The notes beneath the pieces were generated by a model. The model was not told where the DNA came from. It made no database searches and was given only the letters and a program-made list of their open reading frames with translations. From Parafrankia irregularis (GTDB lineage: Bacteria; Actinomycetota; Actinomycetes; Frankiales; Frankiaceae): DNA of 64,000 nucleotides. A program made the position numbers and the translations under genes. The stretch lies in NCBI RefSeq assembly GCF_001536285.1, contig NZ_FAOZ01000028.1, positions 56,337 through 120,336 on the forward strand, written 5' to 3'. Positions 51,960 through 59,778 of this stretch are shown here, piece by piece (the stretch's first letter is position 1; each line of letters opens with the position of its first letter).

Positions 51960-53981
51960 ATGGTCCAGACCGGCTCGGGGACGGACGCACTCGTGGCCTC
52001 GGCGGGCAGCGCTGGTTCCAGCGGGAGTGCACACGGCCCGCCGACGACGCCGACGGGGGAGATCTTCACGGTGCAGAGCCGCATGCGCGGCCTGCTGGAC
52101 GCCGTCGTCGACGTCGCCCGTGAGCTGAGCCTCCCCGTCACCCTGCACCGCATCGCGCAGGCGGCGCGTTCGCTGGTGGACTGCGAGCTGGGCGTGCTGG
52201 GGGTGCTGGGCCCGGACGGTCAGATCACGGACCTGATCAGCGGCGGTGGGACCGGTGACGAGGTCCCGGCCGGCATCGTCCGGATGCCGCGCGGGCGGGG
52301 CCTGATCGGCGAGCCCGCCGGGGAGCATCCGGCGCCGGCCGCGGCGGTGACAGGCGCGGTTGTCGTGTCGCCCCAGGCCCTCGGCTTCCCGCCCGGCGGC
52401 TGCAGCTTCCTGACCTTCCTACGGGTGCCGATCGCCGTGCGCGGCGAGGCGTTCGGGAATCTGTACCTCGCCGGCAAACGCGGCCCGGAGTTCACCCAGG
52501 AGGACGAGGACCTCGTCGGCGCACTGGCCGCCGCGGTGGGCTTCGCCATCGAGAACGCACGTCTCTACGAGGCGACCAGGCGGCGTCAGGCGTGGCTCAC
52601 GGCGAGTGCCGAGATCACCACGGCGCTGCTGTCGGTGGCGGAGCCGGTCGAGGCACTCGGGCTCGTCGCGCGGCGGGCCAGGCAGGTCACCTCGGCACGC
52701 CTGGCCGCGATCGTCTCGCCGGCGCGCACGGCCCGCGCGGGCGCCGCCGGGCCGGCCCGGACCGGCCCGTGGCGGCCCGCGGCGGTGCCTGGTGTGCCCG
52801 GTGCGTACGGCTCCTCGGGTTCCTCGGAGGCCTCCGATCCGTCCGGTGTCCCGGGTGCGTCCGGTGCGTCGGGTCGGCCGGGTGCGTACGGCGACGGGTT
52901 CGCGGTGCCGCTGGAGATCGCGGTGGCCGACGGGGCGGGCGCGGAGAGCCTGCAGGGGCGGAGCCTGCCCGAGTCGACGGGCCTGCTCGGCGTCATGCGG
53001 GCCGGCCGGGCCAGGATCATTCCGCCGGAGCGGGTGGACCCCGCCGCCCGCGATCTGCTGGGTGAGGTCGTCGACGGGCTCGAGATCGGCGCCGTGATGA
53101 TCGTTCCGCTGTTGGCGGCGGGGCGGCCGCTGGGGATTCTGGTGCTTGCGGCACCCCCGGGAGTGGCCGTCTTCGAGCACCTCGACCTGGAGATGGCGGC
53201 GGCGTTCGCCGGGCATGCGGCCCTCGCGCTGGAGATGGCCCGGGTGCAGCGCGAGCGGGAACGGCTCGCCGTGTTCGAGGAACGCGACCGCATCGCCCGG
53301 GATCTGCACGACGTGGTCATCCAGCGGCTGTTCGCCACCGGTCTGCAGATCCAGGGCCTGTCGCGGGTGATCGACGACGCCGCGGCGGCCCGGCTGACCT
53401 CCGCCGTCCGCGAGCTGGATCAGACGATCGCCGACATCCGACAGACGATCTTCTCGCTGACGGCGGCCTCCGGGGCGGTCGACCTGCGGGCGGAGATCGC
53501 GGCGATCGTCGCCCAGGCCGAACAGGCGCTCGCCATCCGGCCGACCGTGCGTATCGACGGCCCGGTCGACCGCGGCATACCCACGGTGATCCACCCGCAT
53601 CTGCTGGCAGCCATCCGTGAGGCGCTGTCGAACATCGCTCGCCACGCTCGGGCCACTCGGATCCAGGTGCTGGTACGGGTCACCAACACGGACGTCTCGG
53701 TCCAGGTGCGCGACGACGGCTGTGGCCCTGGCGGTGCCTCCCGCAGCAGCGGCCTGGCGAACCTTCGCCGCCGGGCGCTCGACCTGGGTGGCCGGATGGA
53801 GTTCGGTCCGGGGGAGGGCGGCATCGGGACCACCGTGCGGTGGCATGTCCCACTGGTTCAGCCCGTTCCGGTGCCGCGGGCGCTGAGCCGGCTGGGCCAC
53901 ACGGCGCCTCCGGGTGTCACGACCCCGGGCGGCGTGGTGGACCCCGGAAACCGCGGCGACAGAGCCCCAGGGGCACTCTGA
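51960..53981 (+). CDS. GAF-domain sensor histidine kinase, DevS/DosT-like but without the haem histidine
   Basis: The 673-residue kinase has GAF1 (about 50-205), GAF2 (about 215-425, interrupted by a Gly/Ser/Pro-rich insert of about 50 residues), a HisKA_3 dimerisation helix with RIARDLHDVVIQRLFATGLQ (His near 447), and a HATPase domain (about 540-640: REALSNIARHARAT, DDGCGPGG). In DevS/DosT the haem ligand His sits in GFPPHHPP; here the equivalent loop reads GFPPGGCS. It is therefore unlikely to sense O2, NO or CO through that haem. ATG 51960 has GGGAGA. The response regulator gene is convergent at 54102-54797. Confidence 0.9.
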   Translation: MVQTGSGTDALVASAGSAGSSGSAHGPPTTPTGEIFTVQSRMRGLLDAVVDVARELSLPVTLHRIAQAARSLVDCELGVLGVLGPDGQITDLISGGGTGDEVPAGIVRMPRGRGLIGEPAGEHPAPAAAVTGAVVVSPQALGFPPGGCSFLTFLRVPIAVRGEAFGNLYLAGKRGPEFTQEDEDLVGALAAAVGFAIENARLYEATRRRQAWLTASAEITTALLSVAEPVEALGLVARRARQVTSARLAAIVSPARTARAGAAGPARTGPWRPAAVPGVPGAYGSSGSSEASDPSGVPGASGASGRPGAYGDGFAVPLEIAVADGAGAESLQGRSLPESTGLLGVMRAGRARIIPPERVDPAARDLLGEVVDGLEIGAVMIVPLLAAGRPLGILVLAAPPGVAVFEHLDLEMAAAFAGHAALALEMARVQRERERLAVFEERDRIARDLHDVVIQRLFATGLQIQGLSRVIDDAAAARLTSAVRELDQTIADIRQTIFSLTAASGAVDLRAEIAAIVAQAEQALAIRPTVRIDGPVDRGIPTVIHPHLLAAIREALSNIARHARATRIQVLVRVTNTDVSVQVRDDGCGPGGASRSSGLANLRRRALDLGGRMEFGPGEGGIGTTVRWHVPLVQPVPVPRALSRLGHTAPPGVTTPGGVVDPGNRGDRAPGAL

Positions 53982-54101
53982 GCGCCCGCACGGCGCCCTG
54001 TGGCCGTGCGCGCGGGAGCCGGCGGGTGTGCCAGGCTGACGGCGTGGGTCAGGCCGACAGCGTGGGTCAGGTTGACCGTACGGGCCGGGTCACGGCGTGG
54101 G

Positions 54102-54797
54102 TCAGGTCGACAGCTTGGTGGCGAACACCGCCGCCTGTGTCCGGCTCTCCATACCGAGCTTGGCGAGCATGCTCGACACGTAGTTCTTGACGGTCTTCTC
54201 GGCCAGGAACATGCGTGCGGCGATCTGGCGGTTCGTGAGCCCCTCCGCGATGAGGGACAGGATCCGCCGCTCCTGGTCGGTGAGGCCGGAGAGCCGCTCG
54301 TCCTCGACCGGACCTTCCCGCAGCCGGTAGAGCACCCGTGAGGTCACCGCCGGGTCGAGCAGGGACTGCCCTGCCGCCACCTGGCGCACCGCGTCGACGA
54401 GGGCGTTGCCGCGGATCTGCTTGAGGACGTAGCCCGCCGCCCCGGCCATGATGGCGGTGAACAACGCGTCCTCGTCATCGAACGAGGTGAGGATCAGGCA
54501 CGCGATCTCCGGGGCGTGGGAGCGGACGTGCCGGCAGACCTCGATGCCGCTGCCCTCCTGAAGGCGCGCGTCGAGGACGGCCACGTCGGGCCGGAGCATG
54601 ATGATCTCTGCGATCGCGTCGTCCGCGCGCCCCGCCTCGCCGACGACGACGATGTCGGCCTCGTCGGACAACAGGTCGCGCAGCCCGCGGCGCACGACCT
54701 CGTGATCGTCGAGGAGGAAGACGCGGATCGACCCCGGGCGCGACGACCTGGCAGGTGATGCGCCGGTTTCGGGACTGCTCGTCGTTAGCTCTGCCAC
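54102..54797 (-). CDS. NarL/DevR-family response regulator
   Basis: The 231-residue protein has a receiver domain (about 22-140) with phospho-acceptor Asp in DVAVLDARLQEGSG, Thr/Ser LILTSFDDED and Lys in GYVLKQIRG, followed by a LuxR-type HTH (about 165-225: LTDQERRILSLIAEGLTNRQ, MFLAEKTVKNYVSSMLAKLG). This matches DevR/DosR closely. GTG 54797 has GGAG at good spacing; ATG 54860 would add 21 residues. It is the likely partner of the sensor kinase at 51960-53981. Confidence 0.9.
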   Translation of the reverse strand: MAELTTSSPETGASPARSSRPGSIRVFLLDDHEVVRRGLRDLLSDEADIVVVGEAGRADDAIAEIIMLRPDVAVLDARLQEGSGIEVCRHVRSHAPEIACLILTSFDDEDALFTAIMAGAAGYVLKQIRGNALVDAVRQVAAGQSLLDPAVTSRVLYRLREGPVEDERLSGLTDQERRILSLIAEGLTNRQIAARMFLAEKTVKNYVSSMLAKLGMESRTQAAVFATKLST

Positions 54798-55264
54798 CGT
54801 TGACTCCGCCCGACCCCGCCGTCGTTGAAGACCGTCATCATCGCTGAGGGCACGCGCCATCGTTGAGCCTTTTCCGTCTCACGTTTGTCGAGCGCCGTAG
54901 CCGCAGGGCCGTAGCCACCGGACAGAGTCGACGATGGAAGGGGCTCATTGAGGACCGTCGCCTTTTGTCACGTGCAGCACGCAGATTATAACTCTCCCGA
55001 TCGGGGACTTCGGTGGGTTCGGCCGTTGTGGGGCGGTGCTCCGGACTGGCGCCGACCCCGTCGCCAGGCGTGTCGCGTTCGTGTCGGTTCAGCCCGATCC
55101 ACTCTGGCCTGGAGGGCGGGCTCGACGGGAGGCGGCCGGCCGGTGCGGTCACCGCTCCGGCCGGTGTCGCTCTTTGATTGCCTACCCGTCGTTTTTTCTG
55201 GGCTGTCTGATCGTTGCCCGCCCGCCGCTGGCCGCCCTCCGATCACCGTGCGATCGTGGCGTGG
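54798..55264. other. Gap between the response regulator and MFS genes
   Basis: No supported gene. GGGGACTTCGGTGG at about 55001-55014 looks like half of a DosR/DevR-type box, but the second half is poor. Some of the gap nearest 54797 may be 5' coding sequence if ATG 54860 is used. Confidence 0.35.
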
Positions 55265-56560
55265 TCACAGTGCGGTGGTCGCCCTGGCGGGGGCTGCCCC
55301 GCCGCCGTCGAGGGCGGTGGCGGCGGGCTGGGTGGATCCGACGCCCGGCCGTGATGCCGCGGACCCATGCCGCGAGGCGATGGCCCGACGCCCCAGCAGC
55401 GCGGCGATGCCGATGGTCAGGCCGGCCACCGCGGTGACGAGCAGCCCGTGATGCGCGCCGCCGCTGTCGACGAGCATGCCCGCGACGGGTGTGCCGGCCG
55501 CGAGCCCGCTGACGACGGCCATGGTGAGCCAGGTGAAGCCCTCGGTCCGGGCCTGGGCGTCCACCAGACGCTCGACCAGCGCGTTTCCGGTGATCAGCGT
55601 GGGCGACGAGGTGGCCCCGGCCAGTAGTGCGAGCGGGATCATCAGCGGCAGGGCGACGCCGGCGAGTGGCAACGTCATGCCGAACGCCATGAAGGTGGCG
55701 GCCCGCAGGAAGCGGTCGGGCAGCGGTCGGGAATGGTCCCGCGCGCCGTAGACGAGCCCGGAGAGGGCGGAGCCGCCGGCGAACAGGCCGACCAGCAGGC
55801 CGCCGACCGCGGCCAGGCCCTCCTCGCGGGCGAAGGCGACCATCGACACGTCCACCCCGCCGAACGCGAGACCGATACAGAAGAAGACCACGAGCACGGT
55901 ACGAGTTCCGGGATCGCGCAGCATTCGTGGCCTTGTAGTGATCTCTGCATCGCGTGGTCCCGGGTCGGTGTCCCGCAGGAACACCAACGCCGTGGTCCCG
56001 GCGGTGAGAAAGACCATCGCCGCGATCAGCCCGGCCGCCGGCGTCACGAGCACGGCGAGCATGGTGACGAGCACCGGCCCGAGCACGAAGACCAGCTCGT
56101 CGAGCGCGGACTCCAGTGCGAGGGCGGTGCCGAGCAACTCGTCCCCGGAGAGCCGGGCACTCCAGCGGGCCCGGGAGCACGCGGCCACGGGCGGCAGCGA
56201 ACCGCCGGCCACCAGGGCGGCGGTGAACCAGACCGGGTGGGGTGCGCCGGCGGCCACCGTGGCGATGAGCGTCGCCATGGCCGCGAGATGGCAGACCAGG
56301 CAGGCGAGCAGCACCCGGGCCTGCCCGAAGCGGTCGAGCGCGCGCCCGAGGCGGGGTGCGAGCAGGGCCTCACCTACCGCGCTGGTCGCCGCGACCGCGC
56401 CACCCAGCCCGTAGGAATCCGTCCTGGCCTGGACGAACAGGACGGTTCCGACAGAGATCATCGCGATGGGAAGCCGGCCGATGAACGCCGCGGGCACGAA
56501 GCGGACGGCGCCCGGGGTCGCCAGGGCGCGGTGATATGCGGTGGTCATGACCGCATTCAC
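55265..56560 (-). CDS. Major facilitator superfamily transporter
   Basis: The 431-residue protein has about twelve hydrophobic segments, with an MFS-type loop 2-3 (APRLGRALDRFGQARVL, near residue 70) and a central cytoplasmic loop (DTDPGPRDAEITTRPRM). It is a probable efflux pump of unknown substrate. The C-terminal 25 residues are Ala/Gly/Pro-rich. GTG 56560 or ATG 56548 may be the start. Confidence 0.87.
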   Translation of the reverse strand: MNAVMTTAYHRALATPGAVRFVPAAFIGRLPIAMISVGTVLFVQARTDSYGLGGAVAATSAVGEALLAPRLGRALDRFGQARVLLACLVCHLAAMATLIATVAAGAPHPVWFTAALVAGGSLPPVAACSRARWSARLSGDELLGTALALESALDELVFVLGPVLVTMLAVLVTPAAGLIAAMVFLTAGTTALVFLRDTDPGPRDAEITTRPRMLRDPGTRTVLVVFFCIGLAFGGVDVSMVAFAREEGLAAVGGLLVGLFAGGSALSGLVYGARDHSRPLPDRFLRAATFMAFGMTLPLAGVALPLMIPLALLAGATSSPTLITGNALVERLVDAQARTEGFTWLTMAVVSGLAAGTPVAGMLVDSGGAHHGLLVTAVAGLTIGIAALLGRRAIASRHGSAASRPGVGSTQPAATALDGGGAAPARATTAL

Positions 56561-56699
56561 ACTGCCCCATCAGACAGGCCCATGACCAGCGGTTTTGTGC
56601 CACATCTGAGCTGCCGGAGAGGTCCGGTGGTCGGTCGGACGCGGCGGGGGCTCCGGCCGCGGCGCCTGGCGTCTGGCGTCTACCGCGGGAGCCTTCGTC

Positions 56700-57581
56700 T
56701 CAGCCGCGGTGGCGGGGCCGGGCGGACGCACGACGCGTCCCACCGAGGCCGGGTGGCTCCCGGACCCACCGCGGCTGCGCCGCCTGACGGGGCGAGGGCC
56801 CCGCGGCACGCAGGCGCTGGACGAACGGGGCCACCAGCACGGCACCCAGCACGAAGCCGACCACATGGGCGCCGTAGGCGACGCTCCCGCCACCGGAGAC
56901 GCCGATACCGGTGAAGTACAGGTACTGCAACGCGAACCAGAACCCCAGCACGATCCAGGCCGGCAGCCAGAAGGGCAGGAAGAACAAGACCGAGACAAGG
57001 CCGATCACCCGGGCGCGTGGGAACACGACGAGGTAGGCGCCGAGTACCCCGGCGACAGCGCCCGAGGCGCCGATGAGGGTGTCGGTGGTCTGGCCCTCGA
57101 AAAGAGCGAAGCCGTAGGCGGCCGCCATCCCACAGGCCAGGTAGAACAGCAGGTACAGCAGGCGGCCCATCCGATCCTCGATGTTGTTGCCGAAGACGCC
57201 GAGGAACAGCATGTTGCCGATGAGGTGCAGCCAGCTTCCGTGCAGGAACATCGAGCTGAGCGCGGACAGCACCGGCGACTTGTGGAACGTCGCCGGCGAC
57301 TCCACCAGGCACCCGACCCGGCCCTGGCTGTCCACCGTGAGCCGCCCGGAAGCCGCCGACGGGAGCTGCCTGTTGGTGAGCAGTTCCTTGGGGATCGCGC
57401 CCCACTCCGCGTAGAAGCGCTGCTGTTCGCAGACGTTCTGCGGGCGCGAGGCCTGCACGCCGGCGACCGAGCTGACCATGGGCGTGAAGAACACGAAGAC
57501 CACGACGTTGGCCGCGATCAGCAGCCAGGTGATGACCGGTCTGCGCCGCAGCGGGTTGATGTCGTGAATCGGAATGACCAC
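56700..57581 (-). CDS. Rhomboid-family intramembrane serine protease
   Basis: The 293-residue protein has seven hydrophobic segments. Catalytic Ser173 is in GASGAVAGVLGAY and His239 in AYGAHVVGF; the conserved loop MFLHGSWLHLIGNMLFLGVFG has the HxxxN elements. It cleaves transmembrane segments of substrate proteins. An inserted region (about 40-105) between helices 1 and 2 has two Cys (NVCEQQ and GCLVES) that may form a disulfide. ATG 57581. The C-terminal tail is Arg/Pro-rich. Confidence 0.92.
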   Translation of the reverse strand: MVIPIHDINPLRRRPVITWLLIAANVVVFVFFTPMVSSVAGVQASRPQNVCEQQRFYAEWGAIPKELLTNRQLPSAASGRLTVDSQGRVGCLVESPATFHKSPVLSALSSMFLHGSWLHLIGNMLFLGVFGNNIEDRMGRLLYLLFYLACGMAAAYGFALFEGQTTDTLIGASGAVAGVLGAYLVVFPRARVIGLVSVLFFLPFWLPAWIVLGFWFALQYLYFTGIGVSGGGSVAYGAHVVGFVLGAVLVAPFVQRLRAAGPSPRQAAQPRWVREPPGLGGTRRASARPRHRG

Positions 57582-57791
57582 GACGTCATCCTGCCGTACC
57601 CGACCGAGTCGGTCGCATCGTCTCCACCATCGCGATGGCCGGGCGGGCAGGCGCCGGGATGCGCGCGGGCCGCCAGCCGCCCCCGCCGGGCCCTGACGCC
57701 CGCCCTCCCACGCGGGACGTCCGCACGGGGACGTGCTCGTGGGGAGGGCACGGCGTCTCAGGACGAGAACGGTTCCAGGGCGAGAACAGTC

Positions 57792-58103
57792 TCAGGAGGA
57801 GAACAGGAGGCGGGTGAGCCGCCCGTGCCCGTAACCGTGCCCATAGCCGTGACCGTGGCTGTGGCCGTGCGAGCCCCAGGCAGGCTGGCTGTAGTGGCCA
57901 CCGGGCGGCGGCATCGGCGCGGGCGGGGGCGCCGGCTGCGACCACTGGGACTCGAGCCGGGTGATGGCCTCGAGCTCGCCGTAGTCCAGGAAGATCCCGC
58001 GGCAGTTGTCGCACTGCTCGATCTGGACTCCACTACGGGTGTAGGTCCGCATCGCGCCATGGCACTTGGGGCAGACCAGGCCATGTCCAGCAGAGTAGTT
58101 CAT
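57792..58103 (-). CDS. TFIIB-type zinc-ribbon protein with His/Gly-rich tail
   Basis: The 103-residue protein has a zinc ribbon (LVCPKCHGAM ... IEQCDNCRGIFLDYGELE), the zf-TFIIB family typical of small bacterial proteins of unknown role. A Pro-rich segment follows, then a GSHGHSHGHGYGHGYGHG run that could bind metals. ATG 58103 is preceded by GAAAGGG; ATG 58118 is an in-frame alternative. Confidence 0.82.
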   Translation of the reverse strand: MNYSAGHGLVCPKCHGAMRTYTRSGVQIEQCDNCRGIFLDYGELEAITRLESQWSQPAPPPAPMPPPGGHYSQPAWGSHGHSHGHGYGHGYGHGRLTRLLFSS

Positions 58104-58483
58104 CCCTACCCTTTCCATGCGTACAGTCGCGCCGTGGGGCGGAAGCTACGCCACGGCGCTCACCTGCGATCGCCAGGGGTCGCTCCGGGCGGGCCCTCGG
58201 CGCGGAGGACCAGCGAGAGATTATCCGTCGATGGTCAACAGAGGCGAGGTCCGCACTTCGTCGGCAGGCCGACTGGACCAGGCCGACTGGACCAGGACGA
58301 GTGAAAACGGTGCCGTCACCTCGCACCGACCTCGCACCAGTCTCGTGCCGAGCGGTGGTCAGACGCTGTGATGTCCGGCTCCGGCGGAGTCCATCGTCCG
58401 TGAACGGGGCCCCGGGCGTCGTCGGACGTCGGGCAGGTGACAGGGCGCGGCGTCCAGGGATCCCCGCGCTCGGCATTTCGTGA
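58104..58483. other. Gap between the zinc-ribbon and APH-family genes
   Basis: 365 bp without a supported gene. GGCCGACTGGACCA is tandemly duplicated at 58267-58280 and 58281-58294. No promoter could be assigned. Confidence 0.4.
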
Positions 58484-59545
58484 TCAGGTGCCCGAGGCCA
58501 GCCGGCGGGCGCAGTCGAGGAAGGCCCGGGCTCCTTCGTCGAACGGGGTGCCGCGCAGCAGGTGGTCGGTGATCGCGCCCGCCGCGTACTGCACGGTCAC
58601 CGCCCGGGCCGGTCCGTCCACCGCCGCCCAGGGATCCGGGTCGGAGCCGAGGCCGACCCCGCCCGCGCCCCGGTAGGCGTCGACGAAGCGTGACCAGACA
58701 GCGACGGGAAGCACGCCGGCGGCGAACCACGCGGCCGGGCGGGCCAGGTCCCAGGCGGGGTCGCCCCAGCCCAGGTCGTCGATGTCGATGATCCGCCAGC
58801 ACTGGTCGGTGGTGGTGGCGGTGGAATGCGGCTCGCGGGGCGCCCGGACGACCTGCCCGAGGTGCCAGTCGCCGTGGATCAGCGCCACCCGTCCGCCCGG
58901 CCGGCTCGGTGCCTGCCGCAGCCAGGGTGGCAGTGCCGCGTGCGCGCCACGGACGTCCTCGGCGAGACGGAGGATCTCCGCGGCCACGGGTCTGGCCGGT
59001 CCTTCGCCTGTGGTCGTGGTTGGGTTCGAGAGCCCGGTCTCCATGTGGTCCATGACGCGCCGCAGGCGGGTGCAGACCGCGGCGGGTGGCACGGTCAGGG
59101 GGTGCAGGGCCGCGAGGTCCGTGGCGTGCAGGCGGGCGAGCAGTTCGGCGGCGGCCTCCCAGGGAGCGGCCTCGACGTCCCGCTCGACCTCGGCGAGGCC
59201 CAGCGCCGTCGCGGCCGGCCAGGCGGTGACGAGCCGGCCGTCGATGGTGGCCAGCAGCCCACCCTGGATGCCCCGCCCACCGTCCTCGCCGTCCCCGGTG
59301 CCGAGGCGCAGCGGGGGCAGGAACAACGGAGCCAGCCGTGGGTCCGCGGCGAGGCGCAGCCGGGCCAGCAGCGGGCCCGCGGCCTCCTCGGCCATATGGG
59401 TCTTGACGACGATGTCACCGTGGCGAACGACGTGCCGGCCCTTGCGGTCGGTGAGGACCTCCCCGCCCGGTCGGGTCAGCTCGCCCGCGTCCACCGTCCG
59501 TGGTGTGGCGCGCGGGCGGGCGCGCTCGGTGTGACCGGTGCTCAT
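58484..59545 (-). CDS. Aminoglycoside phosphotransferase (APH)-family kinase-like protein
   Basis: The 353-residue protein has the APH catalytic loop LIHGDWHLGQ (near residue 220) and the metal-binding motif IIDIDDLGWGDPAWDLAR (near 252). The N-lobe has VVKTHMAEEA as the likely ATP-binding lysine region. Family members phosphorylate small alcohols, antibiotics or sugars; the substrate cannot be deduced. AAAGG precedes ATG 59545. Confidence 0.85.
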   Translation of the reverse strand: MSTGHTERARPRATPRTVDAGELTRPGGEVLTDRKGRHVVRHGDIVVKTHMAEEAAGPLLARLRLAADPRLAPLFLPPLRLGTGDGEDGGRGIQGGLLATIDGRLVTAWPAATALGLAEVERDVEAAPWEAAAELLARLHATDLAALHPLTVPPAAVCTRLRRVMDHMETGLSNPTTTTGEGPARPVAAEILRLAEDVRGAHAALPPWLRQAPSRPGGRVALIHGDWHLGQVVRAPREPHSTATTTDQCWRIIDIDDLGWGDPAWDLARPAAWFAAGVLPVAVWSRFVDAYRGAGGVGLGSDPDPWAAVDGPARAVTVQYAAGAITDHLLRGTPFDEGARAFLDCARRLASGT

Positions 59546-59778
59546 CGAGCCTTTTCCATCGTCGACCCGGGCCTGGGGCGGCCCTGACCACGCGCCGTGA
59601 GAGGAAGAAGGCTCATTGGTCTGATTCTCCGCCGGGTTGTCGGCGGATGACCACGGGCCGCCCGGGGATCACGGGCCGCCGGGACCACTGGGTGCCGGGA
59701 CCACTGGGTGCCCTGATGCGACCCGCCCCGCTCGACCCGTCCGGTGTGCTCGGCCCGGTCGGCCACTAACGTCGGCTG

